NCBI GenBank assembly: GCA_964446955.1
Contig: CAYUQJ010000001.1
Location: 1 to 64,000 of the forward strand
Direction: 5' to 3'
DNA: 64,000 nucleotides
DNA from: Leptolinea sp964446955
GTDB taxonomy: Bacteria > Chloroflexota > Anaerolineae > Anaerolineales > Anaerolineaceae
Numbering within the stretch: position 1 is the first letter of the stretch; each line of letters opens with the position of its first letter. The notes beneath the pieces were generated by a model that was not told where the DNA came from, made no database searches, and saw nothing but the letters and a program-made list of their open reading frames with translations. Shown here in pieces: positions 15,559-23,293 of the stretch. Both the position numbers and the translations under genes were made by a program.

Positions 15559-15993
15559 TTACTCAACAACAAATTCAAGCGGTGTTACTTGCGCGAGGTT
15601 GTCCGAGATCGGGCAGCGGGCGTCGACAGCATGCAGGAATTTTTCTTTTTCCTCTTTGGTCATATCAGCGTCAATGCTGGTGATGACTTTGATACCGGAG
15701 AAACCGGCACGTACGGCGGTGCTTTTGCCCATCAGAACATCGGTGTCAAGTTCGCCTTCCATTCTAACGCTGATGTTGCGAACCGGAAGATTCTCCTGAC
15801 GCGCAATGATATGGCCAATGGTGATAATGCAACCTGCCAGTGAAACAAACAGGTATTCAAGCGGGGTAGGACCAAGGTCTTTGCCGCCCATCGCGGGGGG
15901 CTGATCCACAATTGAGACGAAATTGCGGGCTTTGGTTTCGATGGTGTAACCATCTTTTTGTGTTGCAGTTAATTCTACTTTCTTTATAGCCAT
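15559..15993 (-). CDS. OsmC/Ohr family protein
   Basis: OsmC-fold proteins are thiol peroxidases that reduce organic hydroperoxides. The 144-residue product has the two expected cysteines: one in LAGCIITIGHIIA (about residue 55) and one in ARCPISDNL (about residue 127). The start ATG has GGAAGGG upstream. The protein is first in a transcript with the XRE-cupin-NifX gene. Together with the Sec peroxiredoxin it gives the locus a peroxide-defence character. Some OsmC-like proteins are sulfur-handling rather than peroxidases, so the enzymatic role is not certain. Confidence 0.88.
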   Translation of the reverse strand: MAIKKVELTATQKDGYTIETKARNFVSIVDQPPAMGGKDLGPTPLEYLFVSLAGCIITIGHIIARQENLPVRNISVRMEGELDTDVLMGKSTAVRAGFSGIKVITSIDADMTKEEKEKFLHAVDARCPISDNLAQVTPLEFVVE

Positions 15994-16008
15994 AGTAACC
16001 CTTCCAAA

Positions 16009-16030
16009 TGAAATATTTCACAATATTATA
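16009..16030 (-). promoter_or_regulatory. osmC promoter -10 with palindromic operator candidate
   Basis: On the minus strand TATAAT lies at 16025-16030. The perfect 12 bp palindrome TGAAATATTTCA (16009-16020) covers the expected transcription start, 16 nt before the osmC ATG. A repressor bound there would block initiation. The downstream XRE-cupin protein is a natural candidate, but nothing in the sequence proves it. No good -35 hexamer is seen. Confidence 0.45.
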
Positions 16031-16095
16031 GTACAGAATATTGGGCAAATTACCTGTTTGTATAAAATTTTAGTAAAACTCAACTGTTGGAATCG

Positions 16096-16668
16096 TTACT
16101 CACGTCGGGTTATTTTGATGTAGTAATCATAACTCAATCGAATCACGGTTTTTTCCGCCGTGGCATAAGGAAAAAATGATAGGACTTTTTCCGCAGGCAA
16201 AAAGTGACTTCTCATCAGAGCCATTTTTTCCGCCAGAGCCAGCAGTTTGATCGTGAATTTTTCAATATCCGGTTCCAAGATCACAATCGAACCACCCGGT
16301 TTAATTAACCGCCATAATTCTTCAACTGTGTTTTTCTGGTTGAACACATGATGCAACGCATCTACCATAATCACGCGGTCAAAAAACCGGGAAGGATATG
16401 GCATTTGCTCCACTTGTGTCGCGACCGGATATAGATTGCCTTTTCCCGCTGCTTCCCTGAGCATTGGTAATGAAAGATCGGAAACAACTATCGTACATCC
16501 GCTGTCTTTGACAAATTGTGAAACCCGGCCTGTACCACCACCGGCATCCAGAAGGTATCCCTGGGGTGGAAGATCCACAATGCGCCAGAATTCTTCCATC
16601 TCATGAGGATGGATGAACTTTTCGTAAACCGGTGCCAGAAAATCGAAATGGTCGAAGGAAATTTTCAT
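16096..16668 (-). CDS. Class I SAM-dependent methyltransferase
   Basis: A 190-residue Rossmann-fold methyltransferase of the UbiE/Methyltransf_11 type. Motif I is YLLDAGGGTGRVSQF (residues 38-52). The acidic loop is VVSDLSLPML, the post-I region MPYPSRFFDRVIMVDALHHV and the post-II region LIKPGGSIVILEP. The substrate is unknown; menaquinone or small-molecule methylation are typical of relatives. No Shine-Dalgarno sequence precedes the ATG. It lies downstream of thrS on the same strand, separated by a 12 bp hairpin, and may be expressed by read-through. Confidence 0.82.
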   Translation of the reverse strand: MKISFDHFDFLAPVYEKFIHPHEMEEFWRIVDLPPQGYLLDAGGGTGRVSQFVKDSGCTIVVSDLSLPMLREAAGKGNLYPVATQVEQMPYPSRFFDRVIMVDALHHVFNQKNTVEELWRLIKPGGSIVILEPDIEKFTIKLLALAEKMALMRSHFLPAEKVLSFFPYATAEKTVIRLSYDYYIKITRRE

Positions 16669-16682
16669 TTTTTCAATTGAAT

Positions 16683-16717
16683 TGATGAAGGCGGGTTGTG
16701 AATTTCCGCCTTCATCA
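16683..16717 (-). terminator. Hairpin between thrS and the methyltransferase
   Basis: A perfect 12 bp stem (16683-16694 with 16706-16717) has an 11-nt loop just after the thrS stop. No T run follows on the minus strand, so it is more likely an RNA-stability or partial-termination element than a full terminator. Confidence 0.45.
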
Positions 16718-16731
16718 TTAATACTACCACG

Positions 16732-18516
16732 TTAGATTTTTTGCGCGATTTCGTTTTTTGCCCGTTCAATGAACGAGTTAACATCCATGGGACCAGGATT
16801 TTCGTTGTTGCGTAATCGGAGAGCGACCTGGTTATTTTCCACTTCTTTGTCGCCGACCACCAGCATGTACGGGATTTTTTGGTTCTGCGCATCGCGAATC
16901 TTTGCGTTCATGCGCTCCTGGCGATCATCCACGTTGACGCGCAACCCGGCTTTCTTCAAGTCTGCTGCAATCTTTTTGGTATAGTCAAGGTGGCGGTCCG
17001 CGATGGGGATCAAAGTCGCCTGGATGGGGGAAAGCCATACCGGGAAAGCGCCAGCATAATGTTCAATCAACACACCAAAGAAGCGTTCCAGGCTGCCTAA
17101 TAGCGCCCGGTGAACCATATACGGCTGATGAGGTTGACCGTCTTCGCCGATATAGGTGAGATTAAATCGTTCGGGAAGGTTGAAATCGAACTGGATCGTT
17201 GAAAGCTGCCATTCACGGCCAATGGCATCTTTGACTTTGAGGTCGATCTTAGGGCCATAAAACGCGCCACCTCCGGCATCCACCTGATACTCAACTTTCT
17301 CCCGTTTCAATGACGCTTCAAGGGCTTTTTCCGCAGCTTCCCATTGTTCCGGTTTACCAACAGATTTCTCTGGTTTAGTGCTCAGGTATGCCTGTATCTC
17401 TTTAAATCCAAAGCTCCGAAGAATGTGAAGACTAAAGTTCAAGACGAAGTCAATCTCATCCGGCATCTGATCCGGCCGGCAGAAATGATGCGCATCATCT
17501 TGCGTGAAGCCACGTACGCGCATCAACCCGTGCATTACACCACTGCGCTCATATCGGTAGACGGTTCCTTCTTCCGCATAACGGAGTGGTAATTCGCGGT
17601 AAGACCGTAATGAGCTCTTATAGATGTGAATGTGGAAGGGGCAATTCATGGGTTTGAGGAAGTATTGCTGCCCATCAATATCAACCGGTGAGTACATATT
17701 CTCTTTATAAAAACCAAGGTGTCCGCTGGTTTCCCATAGCTGGGCTTTTCCGATGTGCGGCGTAAAGACAAAATCATATCCATTGGCTTCGTGTTCTTCG
17801 GTCCAAAACTGTTCAACCAGCTTTCGGATTTTGCCGCCTTTTGGATGCCAGAGGATCAATCCGGCGCCGATCTCATCGACAACACTGAATAGATCAAGGT
17901 CATGGCCGATCTTCCGATGATCGCGTTTCTTTGCCTCTTCCAACCGCCAAAGATAATCTTTGAGTTCATTGGGGTTGTTCCATGCGGTACCGTAAATCCG
18001 TTGCAGCATCGGACGTTTTTCATCCCCCCGCCAGTATGCGCCTGCAACGGACATCAACTTGATGGCCTGCGGGTTTATGTCGCTTGAATTGTCCACATGA
18101 GGTCCGCGGCACAGATCAGAGAAAGTGCTGTGGGTGTAGATTGAGATCTCGGGTTTTTCGTCAATCGGGTTGCCGTCCTCATCTTCTTTTCCTTCTTCCA
18201 GTCCGGCTATCAATTCCAGCTTGAACGGTTGGTCTTTGAAGATTTCCTTTGCTTCATCTGCGCTGACAACTTTGCGTTCGAAGGGGACTTTTGATTGAAT
18301 GATCCCGCGCATTCGCTTCTCGATACTTTCAAGGTCTTCCGGCGTTAATGCCCGGGGCAGGTCAAAGTCATAATAAAAACCATCATCAATAGCCGGACCA
18401 ATAGCCACTTTCCCTTCTGGAAACATCTCCAAAACAGCCTGCGCCATTATATGGGCGGTGGAATGGCGGATCCGGTACAGTTTTGATGCTTCGTATTCCG
18501 CTTTCTTGTCGATCAT
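16732..18516 (-). CDS. thrS: Threonyl-tRNA synthetase lacking the TGS domain
   Basis: Charges tRNA-Thr with threonine. The 594-residue protein starts directly at the editing domain (HSTAHIMAQ, then DLCRGPHVD). The class II core follows, with motif 2 near YRYERSGVMHGLMRVRGF, zinc/Thr site residues in PMNCPFH and DDAHHFC, and motif 3 in HRALLGSLERFFG. It ends with the anticodon-binding domain (ADLKKAGLRVNVDDR). The N-terminal TGS domain of about 60 residues found in E. coli ThrRS is absent, a known variant. GGAGGAAG precedes the ATG. Expression is controlled by the T-box leader directly upstream. Confidence 0.96.
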   Translation of the reverse strand: MIDKKAEYEASKLYRIRHSTAHIMAQAVLEMFPEGKVAIGPAIDDGFYYDFDLPRALTPEDLESIEKRMRGIIQSKVPFERKVVSADEAKEIFKDQPFKLELIAGLEEGKEDEDGNPIDEKPEISIYTHSTFSDLCRGPHVDNSSDINPQAIKLMSVAGAYWRGDEKRPMLQRIYGTAWNNPNELKDYLWRLEEAKKRDHRKIGHDLDLFSVVDEIGAGLILWHPKGGKIRKLVEQFWTEEHEANGYDFVFTPHIGKAQLWETSGHLGFYKENMYSPVDIDGQQYFLKPMNCPFHIHIYKSSLRSYRELPLRYAEEGTVYRYERSGVMHGLMRVRGFTQDDAHHFCRPDQMPDEIDFVLNFSLHILRSFGFKEIQAYLSTKPEKSVGKPEQWEAAEKALEASLKREKVEYQVDAGGGAFYGPKIDLKVKDAIGREWQLSTIQFDFNLPERFNLTYIGEDGQPHQPYMVHRALLGSLERFFGVLIEHYAGAFPVWLSPIQATLIPIADRHLDYTKKIAADLKKAGLRVNVDDRQERMNAKIRDAQNQKIPYMLVVGDKEVENNQVALRLRNNENPGPMDVNSFIERAKNEIAQKI

Positions 18517-18540
18517 TCTTCCTCCAGTTATTTAAACAAA

Positions 18541-18782
18541 TACTCCCGTCCCAACTGGGGCGAGAGTAAAAAATCACGCGGTTCCACCCAGATTAACCCT
18601 AAAGGGTCATCTTGTGTGACTGTTAACGTAGTCATCCGTTCGCCTTACTCGGGTATTCAACCGTTTCTGGGTCAAGCTCGCGGGTGGTTTTTCTCCGGAA
18701 CATCCTGAGAGCTTCTCAGCCTGTGCTCTCTCTCTGAAAGAATAATCTCCGGTTACTGATCCCGGTCATAGCCGTTTAATAT
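18541..18782 (-). ncRNA. T-box riboswitch leader of thrS
   Basis: T-box leaders sense uncharged tRNA and switch an antiterminator. The minus strand carries the T-box core GGGTGGAACCGCG (18577-18590), which can pair with the downstream CGCCCC. This competes with a terminator stem, ACTCTCGCCCC with GGGACGGGAGT (18541-18566). Upstream, AGTAACCGGA and TTCCGGAGAAAAACC form a Stem I internal loop. ACC (about 18686-18688) is well placed as the threonine specifier codon. The leader ends 24 nt before the thrS ATG. Confidence 0.93.
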
Positions 18783-18788
18783 ATTCCA

Positions 18789-18794
18789 ATTATA
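18789..18794 (-). promoter_or_regulatory. -10 element of the thrS T-box transcript
   Basis: A perfect TATAAT lies on the minus strand just upstream of the T-box. A start about 7 nt downstream gives a leader of about 265 nt covering the whole T-box. No convincing -35 hexamer is seen. Confidence 0.5.
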
Positions 18795-18917
18795 CGTCAT
18801 TCCAACCGGATTATCATAGATGAATTATCGGAGGTTGTACAGTTCAATCGGGGTATGAAACTGCCGTTACAAACCTGATACAAAATCGCGATCCTGTATA
18901 TTCATGAATTCCCCTAT

Positions 18918-18926
18918 TGCTATAAT
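18918..18926 (+). promoter_or_regulatory. Extended -10 promoter element for pdhABC
   Basis: TGC-TATAAT on the plus strand lies 52 nt before the pdhA start. The extended -10 TG compensates for a poor -35 region. The rest of the spacer between the T-box promoter and pdhA (18795-18917) shows nothing else I recognise. Confidence 0.5.
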
Positions 18927-18978
18927 AATTGTACAAATATAAATAATAGATATTCACCCACTTGATGGATGGAGGACT

Positions 18979-19941
18979 GTGATCGTGGAAAAAACAGATT
19001 ATCTTGATCTTTATAAACAAATGGTAGTTATTCGCCGCCTCGAAGAGCGATCTGCTGAACTATACCAACAGGGGAAGATTGGCGGTTTTCTGCATCTCTA
19101 TATTGGACAGGAAGCGGTAAGCACAGGTCTTGTCTCGGCTCGTAATCCGGAAGATCGTGTTATCACGGCATACCGTGACCATGGAGTTGCTATTAATTGT
19201 GGAATTCCAGCCAGGGAAGTGATGGCAGAACTTCTGGGGAAGGAGACGGGTGTCTCAAAGGGGCGTGGTGGTTCCATGCACCTGGCTGATGTTGAAAAGA
19301 ACTTCTGGGGTGGACACGCGATCGTGGGTGCTCATCTTCCTATAGCCGCGGGCTTGGCAATTGGGGATCAGTACCAGGAAACCGGTGGAGTTACGATGTG
19401 TATGTTTGGGGATGGAGCCAGTAACATTGGTTATTTCCACGAATCGTTGAATCTATCAAAGGTATGGAATTTGCCGGTATTGTGGGTTTGTGAAAACAAT
19501 CAATACGGGATGGGAACGGCGGTTGAACGAGCGTCAGCCGTCTCAACCATGCAGCAGAAAGCGGCCGGTTATGGGATGGAAAGTAAATCTGTCGATGGGA
19601 TGGACTTGATTAAAGTCAGAGAAGCGACGCTTGAAGCACTGGAATATATCCGGTCTGGCAAAGGTCCATATTTTCTTGAGATAAATACCTATCGTTTCCG
19701 TGGACATTCCATGGGCGACCCGGAACGCTACCGCAAGCAGGATGAAGTTCATAAATGGCAGGAGAATGACCCTATTGCCATATATGGAAAATTCCTGGTC
19801 AATAACAAGATAGCGACGAAGAAAGACCTTTTAGAGCAGGAAGAACTGGCGGAAGCGGAAGTCGTGGAAGCGGTGGAATTTGCTGAAAAGAGCCCCGAAC
19901 CGGCCGCCGAGACACTATTCGATCATATTTATGTAGATTAG
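18979..19941 (+). CDS. pdhA: Pyruvate dehydrogenase E1 component, alpha subunit
   Basis: With the beta subunit, this decarboxylates pyruvate (or a related 2-oxo acid) using thiamine diphosphate and acetylates the E2 lipoyl arm. The 320-residue protein has RRLEERSAELYQQGKIGGF and AYRDHG. The ThDP-binding motif is GDGASNIGYFHESLN...ENNQYGMGT, and the phosphorylation-loop-like YRFRGHSMGDPERYR follows. The GTG at 18979 has GGAGG 3 nt upstream, with a second GTG 6 nt later; the exact start is uncertain. The pdhB gene follows after 19 nt. Acetoin dehydrogenase or a branched-chain enzyme is an alternative, but the operon pattern favours PDH. Confidence 0.9.
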   Translation: MIVEKTDYLDLYKQMVVIRRLEERSAELYQQGKIGGFLHLYIGQEAVSTGLVSARNPEDRVITAYRDHGVAINCGIPAREVMAELLGKETGVSKGRGGSMHLADVEKNFWGGHAIVGAHLPIAAGLAIGDQYQETGGVTMCMFGDGASNIGYFHESLNLSKVWNLPVLWVCENNQYGMGTAVERASAVSTMQQKAAGYGMESKSVDGMDLIKVREATLEALEYIRSGKGPYFLEINTYRFRGHSMGDPERYRKQDEVHKWQENDPIAIYGKFLVNNKIATKKDLLEQEELAEAEVVEAVEFAEKSPEPAAETLFDHIYVD

Positions 19942-19960
19942 GGGAAGCGAGAAAAAAACT

Positions 19961-20932
19961 ATGGCAAAAATTACTGTACGTGAAGCAATTTCGCAAGCCC
20001 TTTGGGAAGAGATGGAAGCAGACCCCAGCGTATTCATCATGGGTGAAGAGGTTGGTGTTTGGGGTGGGACCTATGCGGTTACCAAAGGTTTTTATGACCA
20101 TTTTGGACCCAAACGAGTGAAGGACACACCCATTGCAGAAGCGGCTATTGTCGGTGGAGCGATAGGAGCGGCATTGACCGGTTTACGACCGGTTGCCGAA
20201 CTAATGACCATAAACTTCGCTTTCTCTGCGATGGATCACATTGTCAATGAAGCAGCCAAATTGCACTACATGTTTGGCGGACAGTTTGTGCTTCCAATGG
20301 TCATTCGCGCGGTGGGAGGCGGTGGGCGTCAACTGGGCGCTACGCACTCGCAAACACCGGATGCGGTTTTCGCCCATTTTCCAGGATTGAAAGTGGTGGC
20401 CCCGGGGACCCCGGCGGATGCCAAAGGTTTGCTAAAAGCTTCCATTCGCAGCAATGACCCGGTGCTATTTATTGAACACGCGACTCTATATCAACAGCGT
20501 GGTGAAGTGCCGGATGGCGATTACACGGTTCCCATTGGTAAATCAATCGTACAACGGCCGGGGAAAGATGTCACGATCATAACCTACAGCAAAATGCTGG
20601 AGATCAGCCAGAAAGCGGCGGACCAATTGGCTGCTGAAGGGATTGAAGCGGAAATTGTTGATCTACGCACTTTACGGCCATTGGATATGGAGCCTGTGAT
20701 TGAATCTGTGAAAAAGACAAATCGGGCGGTGGTAGTGGAAGAAGGTTGGAAATCATATGGCGTCGGCGCGGAAGTAGCCTCAAGGATATATGAGGAGGCC
20801 TTTGACCATTTGGATGCTCCCGTAAAGCGGGTGGCCCAACTTGAGGTTCCATTGCCATATAACCGCAATCTGGAACAACTGGCATTGCCCAAACCGGAAT
20901 GGGTCATTGATGCGGTCAAGGAGGTGCTCTAA
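19961..20932 (+). CDS. pdhB: Pyruvate dehydrogenase E1 component, beta subunit
   Basis: The 323-residue transketolase-like beta subunit pairs with PdhA. Typical motifs are FIMGEEVGVWGGTYAVTKG, then DTPIAEAAIVGGAIGAA, the GGRQLGATHSQ loop, and the C-terminal transketolase domain with VDLRTLRPLDMEPVIESV. Its stop codon overlaps the ATG of pdhC (TAATGG at 20930-20935), indicating tight translational coupling. The gene belongs to a three-gene operon ended by the hairpin at 22232. Confidence 0.93.
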   Translation: MAKITVREAISQALWEEMEADPSVFIMGEEVGVWGGTYAVTKGFYDHFGPKRVKDTPIAEAAIVGGAIGAALTGLRPVAELMTINFAFSAMDHIVNEAAKLHYMFGGQFVLPMVIRAVGGGGRQLGATHSQTPDAVFAHFPGLKVVAPGTPADAKGLLKASIRSNDPVLFIEHATLYQQRGEVPDGDYTVPIGKSIVQRPGKDVTIITYSKMLEISQKAADQLAAEGIEAEIVDLRTLRPLDMEPVIESVKKTNRAVVVEEGWKSYGVGAEVASRIYEEAFDHLDAPVKRVAQLEVPLPYNRNLEQLALPKPEWVIDAVKEVL

Positions 20933-22218
20933 TGGCTGAAACTGTAACCATGCCCAAACTCGGGTTCGATATGGCCGAAGGAACGTTGATCCGCTGGGTG
21001 AAAGCCGAAGGTGAAAGCGTTAACAAGGGAGATATTCTGGCGGAAATTGAAACCGATAAAGCTACTGTAGAAGTTGAAAGCTCGTTCACCGGTGTCATTC
21101 ACCGGCGGTTGGTTGAACAAGGGGCTGTAGTTCCGGTCGGAACACCGATTGTGATCATCGCGGCTCCCGGTGAACGCGTGACAGATGAGCCGGCTGTTTC
21201 CAGTCCGGTCTCAAAAGGTCCAGAAGTGACCAAACCGGAACCGCAGAAAGTGGAACCCCCTTCAGCCGATCAAAAACCAACAGTCAACATGGATGTCTCT
21301 GGCGACCGGGTGAAAGCTTCACCACTGGCAAAACGCATCGCCGGGGAATTCGGTGTCTCGCTGGTGGGGATCACTGGCAGCGGTCCGGGCGGCAGGATTA
21401 TCAAAAAAGATATCGAACTGGCGATGGCAGATATCGAAAAAGCCCGTGCATCCATAACGGAAGCGGCGGCTGAGATCAAGGGCGAATTGCCAACCCTGCC
21501 GATCAGTGAAAGCTGGACAGGCAGCATCCCTGTCCGGGAGGATGAACAGATACCGCTGACCAAACTGCGTTCGGCGATCGCGCGGCGGATGGTGGAATCG
21601 AAACAGGCACCGCATTTCTATGTGACGCATGACTATGATATGGCTGCCCTGATGAAGCTCCGCAAAGAATTGAATGAATTTCTTCCGGAAAATGAGCGTT
21701 TCTCTGTCAACGACTTTATCATCAAGGGTGTCGCGCTTGCATTAAGGCAATTCCCCAACATCAATTCTTCCTTTGGAGAAACTGCCATTGTCCGGCATGG
21801 GGCAGTCAACATCGGTGTTGCCGTTGCGGTTGAGAGTGGATTGCTAACCGTGGTTTGCCGTGACGCAGATATAAAACCATTACGGGTTATTTCCGCTGAA
21901 ATAAAGGCAATGGCTGCCCGGGCTAGAGCCGGGAAAGTAAAACCCGAAGATATTGAAGGTTCCACATTCTCGATTAGCAATCTGGGAATGTTTGATGTGG
22001 AAGACTTCGCGGCCATAATCAATTCGCCGGAAGCGGCCATACTGGCTGTATCATCCGTCAAACAGGTCCCCGTTGTTGTTGATGACAACCTGAAGGTGGG
22101 GACAAGAATGAAGGCGACTCTATCCGCCGATCACCGTGTGACTGACGGTGCGGAAGCGGCCCAGTTCATGCAGAAGCTCGCGTTGTATCTGGAAAAACCG
22201 GTAAGTCTCATCCTTTAG
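20932..22218 (+). CDS. pdhC: Dihydrolipoamide acetyltransferase (E2)
   Basis: The acyltransferase core of the 2-oxo acid dehydrogenase complex, 428 residues. Residues 1-80 are a lipoyl domain with the modified Lys in EIETDKATVEVES. A Pro-rich linker follows. The E1/E3-binding domain is near residues 125-165 (ASPLAKRIAGEFGVSL, GPGGRIIKKDI). The catalytic domain ends with the active-site ADHRVTDGAEAAQFM. No E3 (dihydrolipoamide dehydrogenase) gene follows, so E3 must be encoded elsewhere. Confidence 0.94.
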   Translation: MAETVTMPKLGFDMAEGTLIRWVKAEGESVNKGDILAEIETDKATVEVESSFTGVIHRRLVEQGAVVPVGTPIVIIAAPGERVTDEPAVSSPVSKGPEVTKPEPQKVEPPSADQKPTVNMDVSGDRVKASPLAKRIAGEFGVSLVGITGSGPGGRIIKKDIELAMADIEKARASITEAAAEIKGELPTLPISESWTGSIPVREDEQIPLTKLRSAIARRMVESKQAPHFYVTHDYDMAALMKLRKELNEFLPENERFSVNDFIIKGVALALRQFPNINSSFGETAIVRHGAVNIGVAVAVESGLLTVVCRDADIKPLRVISAEIKAMAARARAGKVKPEDIEGSTFSISNLGMFDVEDFAAIINSPEAAILAVSSVKQVPVVVDDNLKVGTRMKATLSADHRVTDGAEAAQFMQKLALYLEKPVSLIL

Positions 22219-22231
22219 ACATACGCAGGGC

Positions 22232-22260
22232 AAAGCCGGCGGCAAACCGCCGGCTTTTTT
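22232..22260 (+). terminator. Terminator of pdhABC
   Basis: A perfect 11 bp stem (22232-22242 with 22247-22257) has a CAAA loop and is followed by Ts, 13 nt after the pdhC stop. Confidence 0.93.
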
Positions 22261-22292
22261 AATTAAACGATTGCCTGTTGAACAGTTCAAGT

Positions 22293-23123
22293 TCAGGCTG
22301 GGGAATCCGTGATCTCCACTGAATCGGCGGAACTTTCGATTTCTTTTACCGGTTCCGCTTCACTTTCTACGGGCGGTTCAACGATGATGTTAAACTGATA
22401 TGTTTGATTGACCAGTTCGCCATCAATTTCCTGCTCAATATCAAGATAAGAATTCCCCTTACCGCTTAAGAAGATGGTGTAATCATTTCTTTCCTCGCCC
22501 TGGCGTTTCATGAGATTGACCATGGCCATGATCATGACCAGTTCGCCAAACAGACGTGCCAGTTTGGGGTCACTCTGGGCAAGCGACCGGATCGCTTCAG
22601 AATCAAGAACATACGAGACGGTCTTATTCCCCGGGTCTTTAAAAACTTCCCTGAGAGCTTTTACCAGATCCTGTATGATCTCCTCCGGTTTCCTGAGGGT
22701 TTCAATCTCTTTAATGGATATTTTTTCCGATATTTGCAATTGAGTTTGTGAAAATGTCAACTGGATCGTCATGGGTTTGGTCAGATCAACAAAATCAGCC
22801 TTCGTCAATCCGAGTGACTCGGCTGACATTGTTACATCAAACCGGTATTCTTCACTTCGGGCTTGAAAATTGATCTGGCTGCGTGCTTTTACAGCCAGGC
22901 TGTTATCAGACCGGTAAAGGAATTGAGTGGATGTGCTGCTCAAGCTCAATTCTGACAGGCGCATTGCCATGGCAAAAGACGAAACACCGGATATCTGTGA
23001 ATCGGCTTCGAGCGTTCTTTCTTCGGTCACATCACGGCTTTCCACAGACAGGTTTGATACAGGACTGTTATTTTTAATCGAGCCGGATGAAACCGTGGAT
23101 GGGGGAATATTCGAGATAGTCAT
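22293..23123 (-). CDS. Unrecognised conserved-looking protein
   Basis: A 276-residue protein I cannot assign. The N-terminal 60 residues are Ser/Thr-rich and probably disordered. Residues 65-150 look beta-rich (FLYRSDNSLAVKARSQINF). Residues 150-215 are helical, with QDLVKALREVF and LFGELVMIMAMVNLMKR. The C-terminus has a further beta region and an acidic tail. No signal peptide or membrane segment is evident. The ATG at 23123 has GGAGGTCGT in front; a longer in-frame version would start 57 nt upstream without a site. It stands alone between pdhC (convergent) and the transglycosylase gene. Confidence 0.6.
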   Translation of the reverse strand: MTISNIPPSTVSSGSIKNNSPVSNLSVESRDVTEERTLEADSQISGVSSFAMAMRLSELSLSSTSTQFLYRSDNSLAVKARSQINFQARSEEYRFDVTMSAESLGLTKADFVDLTKPMTIQLTFSQTQLQISEKISIKEIETLRKPEEIIQDLVKALREVFKDPGNKTVSYVLDSEAIRSLAQSDPKLARLFGELVMIMAMVNLMKRQGEERNDYTIFLSGKGNSYLDIEQEIDGELVNQTYQFNIIVEPPVESEAEPVKEIESSADSVEITDSPA

Positions 23124-23293
23124 ACGACCTCCACTTATAGTATCGGTCGAAAGCTCTATAACCTTGAGAAGTTCCGGCATCTTACTATCCGTATAAGCTT
23201 TCAGGTAAGCGACGGAATAATGAGGATTTGAAAAAGGAGATTTCTGGACAAACCTTTTCCGTATGTTTTTCCTGGATCGAATAATCCAAAAGA

